Origin: a virus
IMG/VR virus record: IMGVR_UViG_3300010430_002753
Span: 1 to 64,000 of that record
Reading direction: 5' to 3' (one strand)
DNA: 64,000 bases
Part shown: in pieces, positions 7,647 through 15,904 of the stretch
How positions within the stretch are numbered: position 1 is the first letter of the stretch
How the letters are laid out: every line of letters begins with the position of its first letter
The notes under the pieces: model-generated
Told to the model about the DNA's origin: nothing
The model's input: the letters and a program-made list of their open reading frames with translations, nothing else
Database searches by the model: none
Position numbers and translations under genes: made by a program

Positions 7647-7877
7647 CTATTCGGTTAATGAAGGATTATCAATAGTTTGATTATTATACAGTTCCCAATC
7701 ATTTGCACTTAAATCTTCTTCACTTGGATTATATTTATTAAATGTTTTGCCACTGTCTAAAGTTATATCTACAATTGGTGAATATCTAGCTTTTTTAATA
7801 TATTTTTTATTATTCCATGTTTTTCTTGTCATTTCCCAATCAAGTAATAACATTTTCTCAACTGCTTTTATATTCAT
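7647..7877 (-). CDS. DUF2829/Tad2-like small protein (candidate anti-Thoeris)
   Basis: 76 residues. The pattern matches DUF2829: a first helix ending at R18-K-T-W21, a short strand KYIKKARY, a strand VDITLDSGKTF, then PSEEDLSANDWELY with A58-x-D60-W61. The family includes Tad2, which sequesters the Thoeris signal (Gly-type cADPR isomers), but many DUF2829 members are untested. It overlaps the HAD gene by the ATGA at 7874-7877, so the two are co-translated. Anti-defence function is inference from family membership read by eye. Confidence 0.6.
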   Translation of the reverse strand: MNIKAVEKMLLLDWEMTRKTWNNKKYIKKARYSPIVDITLDSGKTFNKYNPSEEDLSANDWELYNNQTIDNPSLTE

Positions 7878-8353
7878 GATTTACTCCTTTCACTTATTCT
7901 TTTTTCTAAAATAGTTATCATTCTTAATAATTCAGTATCATTTTCATTGCCACAAAACATGGGTATTTGAACTATTTGATCTTTTTCTGGATGATCATAA
8001 CATGGATTATCATCTATTAGAAAAAAGTCTTTTACATCAAATCCAGTATAATCTGCAACAGCTTGTAAACTTTTAATTTCAATATACGTTCCATTAGGTT
8101 TTTTATAATCTATCATAGGAACATTTTCATTACAAAAAGAAAACATATTTAAATTTTCAATAAACTCATGATCTTTAATTTTTAATGTATGATAGAAAAA
8201 TCTACATACGTCTGTAATTCTATTATGATTTGCTGCAGTATAAAATGATACATCTTCACAGTGTTCATTACACCATTCTAAAAAATATTTTAAATGGGGT
8301 CTTGGTTGTTCGCCATAAAATAATGTATAATCAATATCTAATAATAATTTCAT
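7874..8353 (-). CDS. HAD-superfamily phosphatase-like protein, FCP1/NIF type
   Basis: 159 residues. HAD motif I is DIDYTLFYG (D6 and D8), motif II is the T in FYTAA near residue 39, and motif IV is LIDDNP (112-117). The layout without a large cap domain resembles FCP1/small CTD-like phosphatases and polynucleotide-phosphatase domains. A role in nucleotide or RNA-end dephosphorylation is possible but unproven. The start is preceded by AGAGGTTATT. Confidence 0.72.
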   Translation of the reverse strand: MKLLLDIDYTLFYGEQPRPHLKYFLEWCNEHCEDVSFYTAANHNRITDVCRFFYHTLKIKDHEFIENLNMFSFCNENVPMIDYKKPNGTYIEIKSLQAVADYTGFDVKDFFLIDDNPCYDHPEKDQIVQIPMFCGNENDTELLRMITILEKRISERSKS

Positions 8354-8363
8354 AATAACCTCT

Positions 8364-8804
8364 TTATTTTTTAATTTGAATTAATCTAAATTTATATATT
8401 AAAAATGCTTGCACAAAAATTAACAAACAATTAAAACAAAATAATCTGTAAAAAGTAACTGTTGCATATGTAGTTATTAAATCATTATTACAACAAATAC
8501 TAATTGTCAATAAAATCATTGATACTATAAATATAAATGATTTTCCCCAACCACTATCAGAATGTTCATTTATTATTTTCTTTTCTTTTCTAACTAATTT
8601 AAAATTTTCTTTGCTAAGATTTTTAGCATCTTTGATAAATTCAAATAACCACATAAAAAATAATATTATCATAAAACAAATCACAATAATATACCCATTA
8701 AAAATAATACCAGAAAATATAATAAATATCCATGATATTGCCTTTGCTATGCTTAATAAAAAACAGCAAATAGAATCTAATAAATTATTAATAAAATTTT
8801 TCAT
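8364..8804 (-). CDS. Membrane protein, multi-pass
   Basis: 146 residues. Hydrophobic segments at about 15-55 (two passes), 90-107 and 115-138, separated by a basic cytoplasmic-like loop (FKLVRKEKKIINEHSDSG). No family recognised. It is followed at its upstream side by another small membrane protein; together they may alter the host envelope. RBS GGAGGTTATT before ATG 8804. Confidence 0.65.
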   Translation of the reverse strand: MKNFINNLLDSICCFLLSIAKAISWIFIIFSGIIFNGYIIVICFMIILFFMWLFEFIKDAKNLSKENFKLVRKEKKIINEHSDSGWGKSFIFIVSMILLTISICCNNDLITTYATVTFYRLFCFNCLLIFVQAFLIYKFRLIQIKK

Positions 8805-8813
8805 AATAACCTC

Positions 8814-9014
8814 CTATTTAAATAACAAATCTACACAAACAATATATAAACCACCAACTATTAGTGTTATATTTATAATAAACCATATAAAATATACAAA
8901 TGTTCCTATTATTTTAATTCTTATATTTTTTTCTTTTTTATAACCTATTATAAATTCTTTTATCATATAACATAAGAAAACGCTCATGAATATTATCATA
9001 AATATCATTTTCAT
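8814..9014 (-). CDS. Small membrane protein
   Basis: 66 residues with two predicted transmembrane helices (about 3-18 and 35-62) joined by a basic loop IIGYKKEKNIRIK. It sits directly before the 8364 membrane gene. The ribosome-binding site is weak (GAAG). No family recognised. Confidence 0.6.
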   Translation of the reverse strand: MKMIFMIIFMSVFLCYMIKEFIIGYKKEKNIRIKIIGTFVYFIWFIINITLIVGGLYIVCVDLLFK

Positions 9015-9016
9015 AC

Positions 9017-9226
9017 TTAAACTTCATCTACTTTATTACTAAGTTGTAACGCTAAAATATAAACACAATTTTCATCATGTTTAATTGAATCATCACTATT
9101 AATATTAATACTTTCACCACAAAATTTACAAATCATTAGATCCGGAGAATCATAATTATATTCAAATCTAAATGGATCTGATGTTACGCCTTCAATCAAT
9201 TTGTTAATTTCTTTGTTTGTAATCAT
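9017..9226 (-). CDS. Small zinc-binding protein
   Basis: 69 residues. The only clear motif is CKFCGES followed by a later H-x3-C (KHDENC), a single C-x2-C...H-C zinc site. The N-terminus is TNKEINKLIEGV. Function unknown. RBS AAGGTTATT at ATG 9226. Confidence 0.6.
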   Translation of the reverse strand: MITNKEINKLIEGVTSDPFRFEYNYDSPDLMICKFCGESININSDDSIKHDENCVYILALQLSNKVDEV

Positions 9227-9253
9227 AATAACCTTCTTCCTTTTTAAATAATT

Positions 9254-9538
9254 TTATTTGAAACGTGGTTTATATTCTTTTATAATAGGTTCTTGGGTAT
9301 ATGTATATTCTATTTTTCCACATATTTTACATTCTCTTGACCATCTTGGCTTTTCTTCATCTCTATATCCCGCATATCTCCAATGAGGATCGGGTCCACA
9401 TCCATCTTGAACACTACCATACCCCACAGAAATAGTTTCTGGATCATATTTAGCTTCTTTAAAATCATGATTACAATGTGCCATTCTTATTTTTTCTTCT
9501 TCTATTTCTCTTTGTAAATCTTTTATTTTTTTATTCAT
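9254..9538 (-). CDS. Unknown phage protein with Cys/His motifs
   Basis: 94 residues. An N-terminal helix (KKIKDLQREIEEEKIRM) leads to HCNHDF, then GCGPDPHW and a C-terminal CKICGKIEYTY, giving a probable zinc site from distant Cys pairs. Conserved-looking aromatic and glycine residues suggest a small folded domain. No named family. Confidence 0.62.
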   Translation of the reverse strand: MNKKIKDLQREIEEEKIRMAHCNHDFKEAKYDPETISVGYGSVQDGCGPDPHWRYAGYRDEEKPRWSRECKICGKIEYTYTQEPIIKEYKPRFK

Positions 9539-9550
9539 ATACCTCTCCTT

Positions 9551-9775
9551 TTAAATATCCATAGCTGAAATATCACAACAATCTTCACAAATCCAATATT
9601 TATCATAATCTCCATATATTTCAGAATTTAGAGGATTAGCTCTGAATATAACGGGGTTATCTTCTTTAGATGTATATTGGGTTGCTTCATGACCACAATA
9701 TATACATTTGTGTTTAGATTTTTTATCAGACAATATTATTTTTACTTTAGGTCTTTTTTGTTTTTTATTTTTCAT
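9551..9775 (-). CDS. Small zinc-ribbon protein
   Basis: 74 residues from ATG 9775, which has the GAAGGTTATT site; an in-frame ATG at 9790 lies upstream of that site and is less likely. Basic start (KNKKQKRPKVK), then HKCIYCGHEA and WICEDCCDIS, forming a classic two-knuckle zinc ribbon. Function unknown; it may contact nucleic acid. Confidence 0.65.
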   Translation of the reverse strand: MKNKKQKRPKVKIILSDKKSKHKCIYCGHEATQYTSKEDNPVIFRANPLNSEIYGDYDKYWICEDCCDISAMDI

Positions 9776-9793
9776 AATAACCTTCTTCATTTT

Positions 9794-10528
9794 TTAAATT
9801 TTAACTAATCTAAATTTTATTATTTCCCAATCACTTGCACGAAAAATATTATTTTGTTCTTCAATTGGCAATGATGACGTTAATGTTGAATGCATAGAAT
9901 TAATATCTAATTGATTATTTAAATATATTTTACCTACTGTATCTAATAATGTTTTTCTCTTTACTTTATTATAAAATAATCCTGTCCGTTTGTGTTTTAT
10001 TTTACAAACATAATCATTACCGTAATATTTTTTTAATAGTAATTGTATATTTAATTTACCTATAATAATATGTCTTATAATAGATTTTAAAGTTATTAAA
10101 TTAAATTCTATTTTATTACTTTTTTTACTGTTGCAATGTTCACACATTGTTTGAAGATTCCATAATTTATCTAATCCACCTCTTGATTTTGGAATTATGT
10201 GATCTCTTGTCATTAATACTTCTTTATTATTATCATCAATAGCGTATAAATTAAAATGAGGTGTTTTATCATTACCTTTATTATTTTGTTCTTTAATAAA
10301 ATATTTACCTTCAATACCACATTCAACACATTTAATACCATTGTTTTTAAATGACTGATATCTTAATGACGACATATTTATCATGTGACCATCATAATCT
10401 TTTTTAAATTTGTCATCATTGCCACTATATTTAAATCCTGTTATTTTAACATAATCTAATATATCATTAATTGTATGCTTAGTAAATCTAATCATACCTT
10501 TTCTTGATAATATTTCTTCTTTTTTCAT
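9794..10528 (-). CDS. HNH endonuclease
   Basis: 244 residues from ATG 10528, chosen because ACAGAGGTTGT lies just before it; the frame extends to 10582 without such a site. An N-terminal helical region is followed by CVECG (67-71), then DHIIPKSRGG (109-118), N124 and CEHCNSKKSN (129-138), the zinc-braced HNH core. Such enzymes are free-standing homing nucleases or packaging/defence nucleases. It stands at the head of a transcription unit behind the 10631-10659 promoter, with no intron nearby. Confidence 0.82.
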   Translation of the reverse strand: MKKEEILSRKGMIRFTKHTINDILDYVKITGFKYSGNDDKFKKDYDGHMINMSSLRYQSFKNNGIKCVECGIEGKYFIKEQNNKGNDKTPHFNLYAIDDNNKEVLMTRDHIIPKSRGGLDKLWNLQTMCEHCNSKKSNKIEFNLITLKSIIRHIIIGKLNIQLLLKKYYGNDYVCKIKHKRTGLFYNKVKRKTLLDTVGKIYLNNQLDINSMHSTLTSSLPIEEQNNIFRASDWEIIKFRLVKI

Positions 10529-10630
10529 ACAACCTCTGTTTATTGATATGCATAATTTAAAGATATGTAATAATATATGCATATTATTTTTTTAAATAAC
10601 AACCTCTCTTATATTTTTATTATTAAATAC

Positions 10631-10659
10631 AATATAATTTATATATAAAAATATGTCAA
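10631..10659 (-). promoter_or_regulatory. Sigma-70-like promoter
   Basis: Minus strand TTGACA (10659-10654), a 17-bp spacer and TATATT (10636-10631). It drives the HNH gene and those below it. Confidence 0.85.
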
Positions 10660-10667
10660 CTAAAAAA

Positions 10668-11201
10668 TTATTTATTTTCTTTATTTATCGTATTTAAATT
10701 AATATCATTTGGAAAATCTTCATCTTTACAAGTAACTACTGCATAAGATATGTATTCATCAATATGTCTCATAATATAATTATCATTATAATAAGCTATA
10801 TTATCATATACCACAAAATTAATATATGGTTCTGTTATATTATTATCTATTTTTATTCTTATTCTATTTAATGGTAATTCTGATATGATATATTCATTAT
10901 TATTATTTAACCAATAAAATGTTACAGTAGTTTTATTTATATTAAATTCTTCACATTCACCAAAAAATAAAAAGAAATATCCTTGTTTAACTGTATCTTT
11001 TGTTTTTGTTATTCTAAATTTTTTTAATTTTTTATTGCCTAATAGCATTTTATTTATATGCATTCTTTTTTTATTATCTTCTTCTATTTTTTTATTATCT
11101 TCTTCTATTTTTTTCTTTTTATATTTTTTATCTAATCGATTACACGCAATAATAGTACATAATACACATAACACAAGAAAAATAATTATTATAAGTGTCA
11201 T
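10668..11201 (-). CDS. Membrane-anchored protein with coiled-coil repeat
   Basis: 177 residues. One N-terminal transmembrane helix (about 2-20) is followed by a lysine-rich stretch in which KKIEEDN is repeated in tandem, then a beta-rich domain. Topology suggests a short periplasmic or outer end and a cytoplasmic domain. It overlaps the lipoprotein gene by four bases (ATGA). Function unknown. Confidence 0.63.
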   Translation of the reverse strand: MTLIIIIFLVLCVLCTIIACNRLDKKYKKKKIEEDNKKIEEDNKKRMHINKMLLGNKKLKKFRITKTKDTVKQGYFFLFFGECEEFNINKTTVTFYWLNNNNEYIISELPLNRIRIKIDNNITEPYINFVVYDNIAYYNDNYIMRHIDEYISYAVVTCKDEDFPNDINLNTINKENK

Positions 11202-11479
11202 TTTTGTAACTCCTTTTTATTTTTTACTCCTATTATTAAAGTATCTCCAACAGACATATTTTCATTTGTAAATATATAACTGTGCCAAAATATTTCAGAT
11301 ACTAACCATGATTGATTTGCTATTTCATATCTATATTTAATACCATCACTACCATTTAATAATTTTTTTTCTATAATTATTTGCTGATATCCAGAATTAT
11401 CTTCATTTAATATAACTATTTCATTATCGCAAGACACAATAATCATTAAAACAATTATTAATAATATAATTTTTTTCAT
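11198..11479 (-). CDS. Small predicted lipoprotein
   Basis: 93 residues. A hydrophobic signal MKKIILLIIVLMIIVSC ends in a lipobox with C17, so lipid anchoring after export is expected. The mature 77 residues are predicted beta-rich. It is joined by 1-4 base overlaps to both neighbours, forming a methyltransferase-lipoprotein-membrane protein unit. It is the second lipoprotein of the window. Function unknown. Confidence 0.7.
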   Translation of the reverse strand: MKKIILLIIVLMIIVSCDNEIVILNEDNSGYQQIIIEKKLLNGSDGIKYRYEIANQSWLVSEIFWHSYIFTNENMSVGDTLIIGVKNKKELQK

Positions 11480-12444
11480 TATACTCTCCTAGTTATTTTT
11501 AATACACTTAATTTTTGCCAATATTCATAACCATTCTTATATTGTTTCTTTAACCCACATTCAGTTATCAGATAATCCATCCATTCTTTGTCATTCAATA
11601 TATTATATATTTTTAAAGGTACTTCCATTTCTTCTAATACTGTAACATCAATATGTTTATATTTTCTATTTATAACTTCATTAATAATATTATCACCTAA
11701 ATTAGATTTATTAATTAACATGACACCGTTATCAGTTAATAATTTTCCTGCATTTTCAAGCATATATACTAATAATGATAATCCTTCATATGCATTATCT
11801 TCAATACATTTAGGTCTAGGAATATATGGAGGATTACAGACTAGTAAATCAACGCTTCTACCTTTCATATAATCAAATGCATCTCCAATAACAATGTTAC
11901 ATCTACCATCTTTAATATATTTACCCATATTATCTAAAGCGCATTGATAAGCATTATGATTAAAATCAATAGCATAAGCTTTAATATCTAACTCTGAATT
12001 TTCAATTATGTGTTTTGTGATAAATGATGAACCACAACCTGGTTCTAATGAAGTTTTAACTTTACTTAAATCAATATGATTAAATAATGCTTTACATACT
12101 AATAACGTATCAATAGATGGACCCCATAAATCGCCATATTTTTCTTGATCAAACGTTAATGACGTTCCACTGTCATAACTAATTCTTCTTTTAGGATTAT
12201 TTAATAATGCTCTTAACGTTAATCTTTTAGTAACATCTTCTATCTCGTTTAACCTTTCCATATCTGTCATTAGAACAGGATTTTTTATTGTTGATATATC
12301 TCTATGAAAACTTTCTAATGTTTCATTATAAGGATCACCCCATGCAATATCTGTATTTTTTCTAAAACCTAGATGACTAAACAATTCTTCACCTATGGCG
12401 TGAAAACTTTGTTCTGTTAAATCTGTATTAAATCGTATCCACAT
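11479..12444 (-). CDS. SAM-dependent methyltransferase, HemK/RsmC-like
   Basis: 321 residues. The C-terminal Rossmann domain holds LEPGCGSS (133-140, SAM-binding motif I), AYAIDFNHNA (157-166) and NPPY (204-207), the signature for methylating exocyclic amines or amides in glutamine or nucleic-acid bases. The N-terminal 120 residues are helical and may recognise the substrate. Candidates are protein glutamine (release factor, PrmC-like), rRNA/tRNA or DNA adenine; the sequence alone does not decide. RBS AGGACGGTTATT. Confidence 0.8.
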   Translation of the reverse strand: MWIRFNTDLTEQSFHAIGEELFSHLGFRKNTDIAWGDPYNETLESFHRDISTIKNPVLMTDMERLNEIEDVTKRLTLRALLNNPKRRISYDSGTSLTFDQEKYGDLWGPSIDTLLVCKALFNHIDLSKVKTSLEPGCGSSFITKHIIENSELDIKAYAIDFNHNAYQCALDNMGKYIKDGRCNIVIGDAFDYMKGRSVDLLVCNPPYIPRPKCIEDNAYEGLSLLVYMLENAGKLLTDNGVMLINKSNLGDNIINEVINRKYKHIDVTVLEEMEVPLKIYNILNDKEWMDYLITECGLKKQYKNGYEYWQKLSVLKITRRV

Positions 12445-12458
12445 ATAATAACCGTCCT

Positions 12459-12719
12459 TTATTTTTTATTTAACAATTTTAGGTTTCTTTCTATATTAAT
12501 TTTTTTTTCAAATTCTTCTTTTGAATATTCTTTTCCGTTTACCAAATAATCTTCATATTGTATTTCTCCAGATTCATAATACCAAATTATAGCTGGACCG
12601 TCTACTCTATGAAAATAATATTTTGAATTATAATACTGTTTACTTTGTATTTTAGTTTCCTCTGTGTCGTAATACTGTATTATTTTATAATTTCCATTTT
12701 TTAATTCTATTCTTTTCAT
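12459..12719 (-). CDS. Single-repeat HRxDGPA protein with RNLKLLNKK tail
   Basis: 86 residues: KRIELKNGNYKII module, one repeat HRVDGPAIIWYYESGEI, KEYSKEEFEKKI and NIERNLKLLNKK. It is an isolated copy between the methyltransferase and the RlaP-family gene. Function unknown. Confidence 0.84.
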   Translation of the reverse strand: MKRIELKNGNYKIIQYYDTEETKIQSKQYYNSKYYFHRVDGPAIIWYYESGEIQYEDYLVNGKEYSKEEFEKKINIERNLKLLNKK

Positions 12720-12732
12720 AATTAAACCTTAT

Positions 12733-12894
12733 TTATTTTAAATCAAACATATGAAAATTATCTTTACCATAGCAAATAATAATATCTTCATTATTTTTAT
12801 CGCTAAACAACCAAAAACATTTATTTCTTTTACTGTAAATATAGTTATTAAATAATAAATCTTTAATTATTTTCAATTTCATTTTAAAGTTCAT
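12733..12894 (-). CDS. Small unknown protein
   Basis: 53 residues when started at ATG 12894, the first start with a partial AAGAG site; a start at 12915 is also open. Basic and aromatic (FNNYIYSKRNKCFWLF). It overlaps the end of the RlaP-family gene by 11 bases. Nothing recognisable; a real but short gene is likely because it fills the gap precisely. Confidence 0.5.
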   Translation of the reverse strand: MNFKMKLKIIKDLLFNNYIYSKRNKCFWLFSDKNNEDIIICYGKDNFHMFDLK

Positions 12895-13927
12895 AATACT
12901 CTTCTTGAATTTCATATAACAACTCTTCTAATTTATTATAATTTGGTTTCTTTGGTAATACGTGATTACCACTATTTTGTATTTCTCTAAACTCTTTTTT
13001 TAATTTAGAAATATGTTCTTGTAATTCTTCAATAGGCATATTACCGGTTTTACATCTCATAATGATATCTTTTTGTTTTAACGGAAATTTAAGATCCCCT
13101 GTTTTTAACATTTCAATACCTTCAACTAGTAAACGAATTACATGACTTCCAAACTTATAATCATAACCTCTTTCAAATACTAATTGCTTTCTATAACCAG
13201 AAGCTTTACTAAATCTATTTTTAATATTATCTAATGCAGTTTTAATTTGGATATTAGCACCCATACTTAAATCACCAATAAAATAAATATCTTCAAATCT
13301 TTTATCTTCATGTTGTTTCTGACCAAATTTACCAATCTTTTCACTATCTAATTGTAATCTCAAAGATACTAATTTATCATTATGAAAACAATTTTTTGTT
13401 TCAATTTGATATTCAATAAAAGTAATAAATTTTTTAAATGCTTCATAATTGTTAGATTTGACATACATTTTCTTTTCTTGACTAATAGCATATCCAATAA
13501 ATCTTTCTACTAATCCTTCATGTAAAAATAAATTTCTATTATCTAATAATAGTTTTCCCCATTTATTACAATATATAATATTTTCAGGATTTACAAATAA
13601 CATTTCTATGATATTAGGATTATTTTCAGCAGCTAGTTTTACAAACTTTTTTAAACTATAAAATTTTCTATCTATGGCATCTTTACTATTTCTACCATTA
13701 TCTTTTTTGTCTTTAATAGATAAATCAATTTCATTTAAACTTTCATGTCTATAAAAAGGTGATAAAATTTGTCTAGTAGTTGGCAATACAAATTCAATTG
13801 GTTCTACAAATACTCCACCATAATCTACATCTGATTCAGGTGTTTCTAAACCGTATAAATTACTTCCTGTTTTTATTTCTAATATCTTATTTTTTTCTAC
13901 TATCTCTTTTCTTTCTTCAAAATTCAT
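12884..13927 (-). CDS. RlaP-family nucleotidyltransferase (PF10127-like)
   Basis: 347 residues. The Pol-beta-type nucleotidyltransferase signature is G21-S-N-L-Y-G-L with P30-E-S-D33-V-D35-Y-G-G, two metal-binding aspartates. The later HVIRLLVEGIEMLKTGDL is typical of this family. RlaP-type enzymes occur in bacterial and phage RNA-repair gene sets and are thought to add nucleotides to RNA ends. It is likely part of the tRNA/RNA maintenance theme of this genome, though physically 15-40 kb from the Thg1-like and CCA genes. RBS TGAGGTTATT. Confidence 0.78.
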   Translation of the reverse strand: MNFEERKEIVEKNKILEIKTGSNLYGLETPESDVDYGGVFVEPIEFVLPTTRQILSPFYRHESLNEIDLSIKDKKDNGRNSKDAIDRKFYSLKKFVKLAAENNPNIIEMLFVNPENIIYCNKWGKLLLDNRNLFLHEGLVERFIGYAISQEKKMYVKSNNYEAFKKFITFIEYQIETKNCFHNDKLVSLRLQLDSEKIGKFGQKQHEDKRFEDIYFIGDLSMGANIQIKTALDNIKNRFSKASGYRKQLVFERGYDYKFGSHVIRLLVEGIEMLKTGDLKFPLKQKDIIMRCKTGNMPIEELQEHISKLKKEFREIQNSGNHVLPKKPNYNKLEELLYEIQEEYYEL

Positions 13928-13952
13928 AATAACCTCATATATTTTCTGTTAA

Positions 13953-14474
13953 TTAATCATTTTTTATCATAATTGTTTTATTAGATCTTATTATATTATT
14001 TATTTTTATTTTTTTATTAATTTCTTTTTGAATATTAATATCATCTAATAATTCTGTTAATAATTCTGATAAATTTTTATTCATTTCTTTTTTATAAATT
14101 TCTTTAACTTTTGATTTCAAACAAAATATTCTATAAATAAAATTACTATTTATTATAATATTAAATATACTATTAAATTTTTCTTCATTATATAACATTT
14201 CTTTTCTTCTATATTCAATTCTATCTTTTATCTCTTGATGTAAGTCAGAAATAGTTTTTTCAAATTTTTTTGTTTTATTTTCAACATCTTTATTTATTAT
14301 TAATAATTTTTCTTCATAATTAGATTTAGTTTTAAAAAATCTTTTATTATGTAGTATTTCTAATTTAGTTTTTTCTTTATTATATTTTTCTTTAATTTTA
14401 TTTAATCCATCTTTTTTAAAATCTAATAATTCATTATATTCATCTAAAGATATTGTAACGGTTCTTTCTATCAT
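13953..14474 (-). CDS. Coiled-coil protein, unknown
   Basis: 173 residues, nearly all helical and lysine/glutamate-rich, with a long coiled coil over about 15-105. It begins ERTVTISLDEYNELLDFK, a start seen in many phage proteins of unknown role. It overlaps the 14471 gene by four bases. No catalytic motif. Confidence 0.65.
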   Translation of the reverse strand: MIERTVTISLDEYNELLDFKKDGLNKIKEKYNKEKTKLEILHNKRFFKTKSNYEEKLLIINKDVENKTKKFEKTISDLHQEIKDRIEYRRKEMLYNEEKFNSIFNIIINSNFIYRIFCLKSKVKEIYKKEMNKNLSELLTELLDDINIQKEINKKIKINNIIRSNKTIMIKND

Positions 14475-14662
14475 AACAACCTCTTATTTTTATTTGATCC
14501 CATATTGTATGCAATAAGTAATAAATCTGCAGTTTTATTTATTGTACCAATTTTATTGTAATTGTCCCATGCAATTTTATATATTTTTTTTAATGTGTGT
14601 AATGAAACATTTTGTTTGTGTTTTTCAGTAAACCTGTATAATTGCCAGTTATATTCATACAT
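14471..14662 (-). CDS. Small unknown protein
   Basis: 63 residues. It begins YEYNWQLYRFTEKHKQ and continues as a basic helical protein ending GSNKNKRLL. ATGA overlap with the coiled-coil gene downstream and an AAGGTTGTTGT site upstream. No family recognised. Confidence 0.58.
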   Translation of the reverse strand: MYEYNWQLYRFTEKHKQNVSLHTLKKIYKIAWDNYNKIGTINKTADLLLIAYNMGSNKNKRLL

Positions 14663-14673
14663 ACAACAACCTT

Positions 14674-14997
14674 CTATAATGCTACTGATTCTTTAATAAT
14701 TTTTTTATGTTCATTTTTATATAATCTAATAAATCCTGTATTAGAATCACTATTATGATATAGATTATACTTTTCACATAGATTAATTAATTCTTTTTTA
14801 AAACCTTCAATGTCGTAATCTAATTCTTCTCCACAATGTGGACAAAATTTAAATGTTTCTTTTAAAAATGCTCCACAATATATACAAGCTAACATTTTTT
14901 GAGTATTTGTAGATTTAACTCTTTTTGTTGGCGGATTTGTATCAGGCATTGATCTTGTTATTACTGTATCTTTTTTAAATTTAGGTAGCGACAACAT
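14674..14997 (-). CDS. Zinc-ribbon protein
   Basis: 107 residues. Its centre has CIYCGAFLKE and FCPHCGEELD, the double CxxC(G) zinc ribbon (zf-ribbon_3 like). The 35-residue N-terminus is basic and low in structure (ITRSMPDTNPPTKRVKST). It could bind nucleic acid or RNA polymerase; unproven. It is 1 base from the membrane repeat gene at 14999. Confidence 0.65.
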   Translation of the reverse strand: MLSLPKFKKDTVITRSMPDTNPPTKRVKSTNTQKMLACIYCGAFLKETFKFCPHCGEELDYDIEGFKKELINLCEKYNLYHNSDSNTGFIRLYKNEHKKIIKESVAL

Positions 14998-14998
14998 A

Positions 14999-15337
14999 TT
15001 AAATCTCCTTTTCTTCTTTCAAACGTTGTCCGTTTATAAAATATAATTTAGAGATAATTTTATTATTTTTATAATGTATTATTGCAGGACCTTCTTGTCT
15101 ATGAAACTGTCCATATTTATCATAATAATGAATAAAATCTATTTTATTTAACAATTTATTTTTATATGAAATAAATTTATAACGTCCATTTTCTAATTTT
15201 ATATTTTTATGGAATATTTTAATATGTATAGGTATATAAAATAAATACATATTAAAAAATATATCTTTTTTAATCAAAATATATATCAATAAAATAAATA
15301 ATATACTAGAAATAAAACCAATGATAAATAATAACAT
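14999..15337 (-). CDS. Membrane-anchored HRxDGPA-repeat protein without the tail
   Basis: 112 residues. Two hydrophobic segments (about 2-24 and 28-40) precede the family module KLENGRYKFI and one repeat HRQEGPAIIHYKNNKI. It ends INGQRLKEEKEI and lacks the RNLKLLNK tail. It is the only family member with an obvious membrane anchor, so the repeats probably face the cytosol or periplasm from the membrane. RBS AGAGAGGTTTAG. Confidence 0.75.
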   Translation of the reverse strand: MLLFIIGFISSILFILLIYILIKKDIFFNMYLFYIPIHIKIFHKNIKLENGRYKFISYKNKLLNKIDFIHYYDKYGQFHRQEGPAIIHYKNNKIISKLYFINGQRLKEEKEI

Positions 15338-15574
15338 CTAAACCTCTCTTTTTTATTTTATCAATAAATACAATAATTATATTGTTTTTGTTTTTAAATT
15401 TACCAAATGGAAATTGTATAACTATAACATATACAATTTCCTTTGTGTCTAATCTTTTTACTTTCCATGTAAAACCATATAGATATTCAATTAATTCGGC
15501 CTTAAATAATATTTTTTTTTACTTTCTTCGTAAAATAGATCTTCTTTTATATTTACAATATATCTATTAAACAT
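15306..15574 (-). CDS. Small gene split by an A9 run: frameshift or programmed slippage
   Basis: ATG 15572-15574 opens a frame that stops after 27 codons. At a run of nine A (minus strand, 15512-15520) reading SKKK, a -1 shift leads into a second frame that stays open for 68 codons to the stop at 15306. That frame encodes a beta-rich sequence (ILFKAELIEYLYGF then DTKEIVYVIVIQFPF). The product would have 89 residues. Either A-run slippage (A AAA AAA type) makes the full protein, or one A is missing in the sequence or gene. The final residues overlap the start of the 14999 gene. The ATG overlaps the end of the 15567 gene. Confidence 0.5.
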
Positions 15575-15809
15575 TAGAAACATCCCAAATTAAATCACCA
15601 CCAAACGTTTCTGAAACGTCTGTGTATATTTTATTATTTTTCCAATCTGTAATAATTGGACATATATATTTATATTCATTAGACAAAATATTTTTTAATC
15701 TTATCAATGTTTTATCTTGTTCAGATTTCATTATCCCAGAATTAATAGTGTAACAAATAGAAAATTTATTCGGTAATATTTTAAATAATTCTTTTGTTGA
15801 TATTCGCAT
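15567..15809 (-). CDS. Small unknown protein
   Basis: 80 residues, mixed alpha/beta, with ISTKELFKILPNKFSICYTI at the start and FGGDLIWDVSNV at the end. First gene behind the promoter at 15839-15867, with an AGAGGTTATT site. No family recognised. Confidence 0.6.
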   Translation of the reverse strand: MRISTKELFKILPNKFSICYTINSGIMKSEQDKTLIRLKNILSNEYKYICPIITDWKNNKIYTDVSETFGGDLIWDVSNV

Positions 15810-15838
15810 AATAACCTCTCTTTTTTATTTATAAATAC

Positions 15839-15867
15839 AATATAAATTATATATAAAAATATGTCAA
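15839..15867 (-). promoter_or_regulatory. Sigma-70-like promoter
   Basis: Minus strand TTGACA (15867-15862), a 17-bp spacer and TATATT (15844-15839). It is located directly after the terminator at 15871-15904. Confidence 0.87.
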
Positions 15868-15870
15868 CTA

Positions 15871-15904
15871 AAAAATAAAAAAAAGCTAGAAATAATTCTA
15901 GCTT
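15871..15904 (-). terminator. Rho-independent terminator
   Basis: Stem AAGCTAGAA/TTCTAGCTT (15883-15891 with 15896-15904) with a 4-base loop, followed on the minus strand by a T-rich tract. It overlaps the stop codon of the 15903 gene and is followed by a fresh promoter. Confidence 0.85.
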
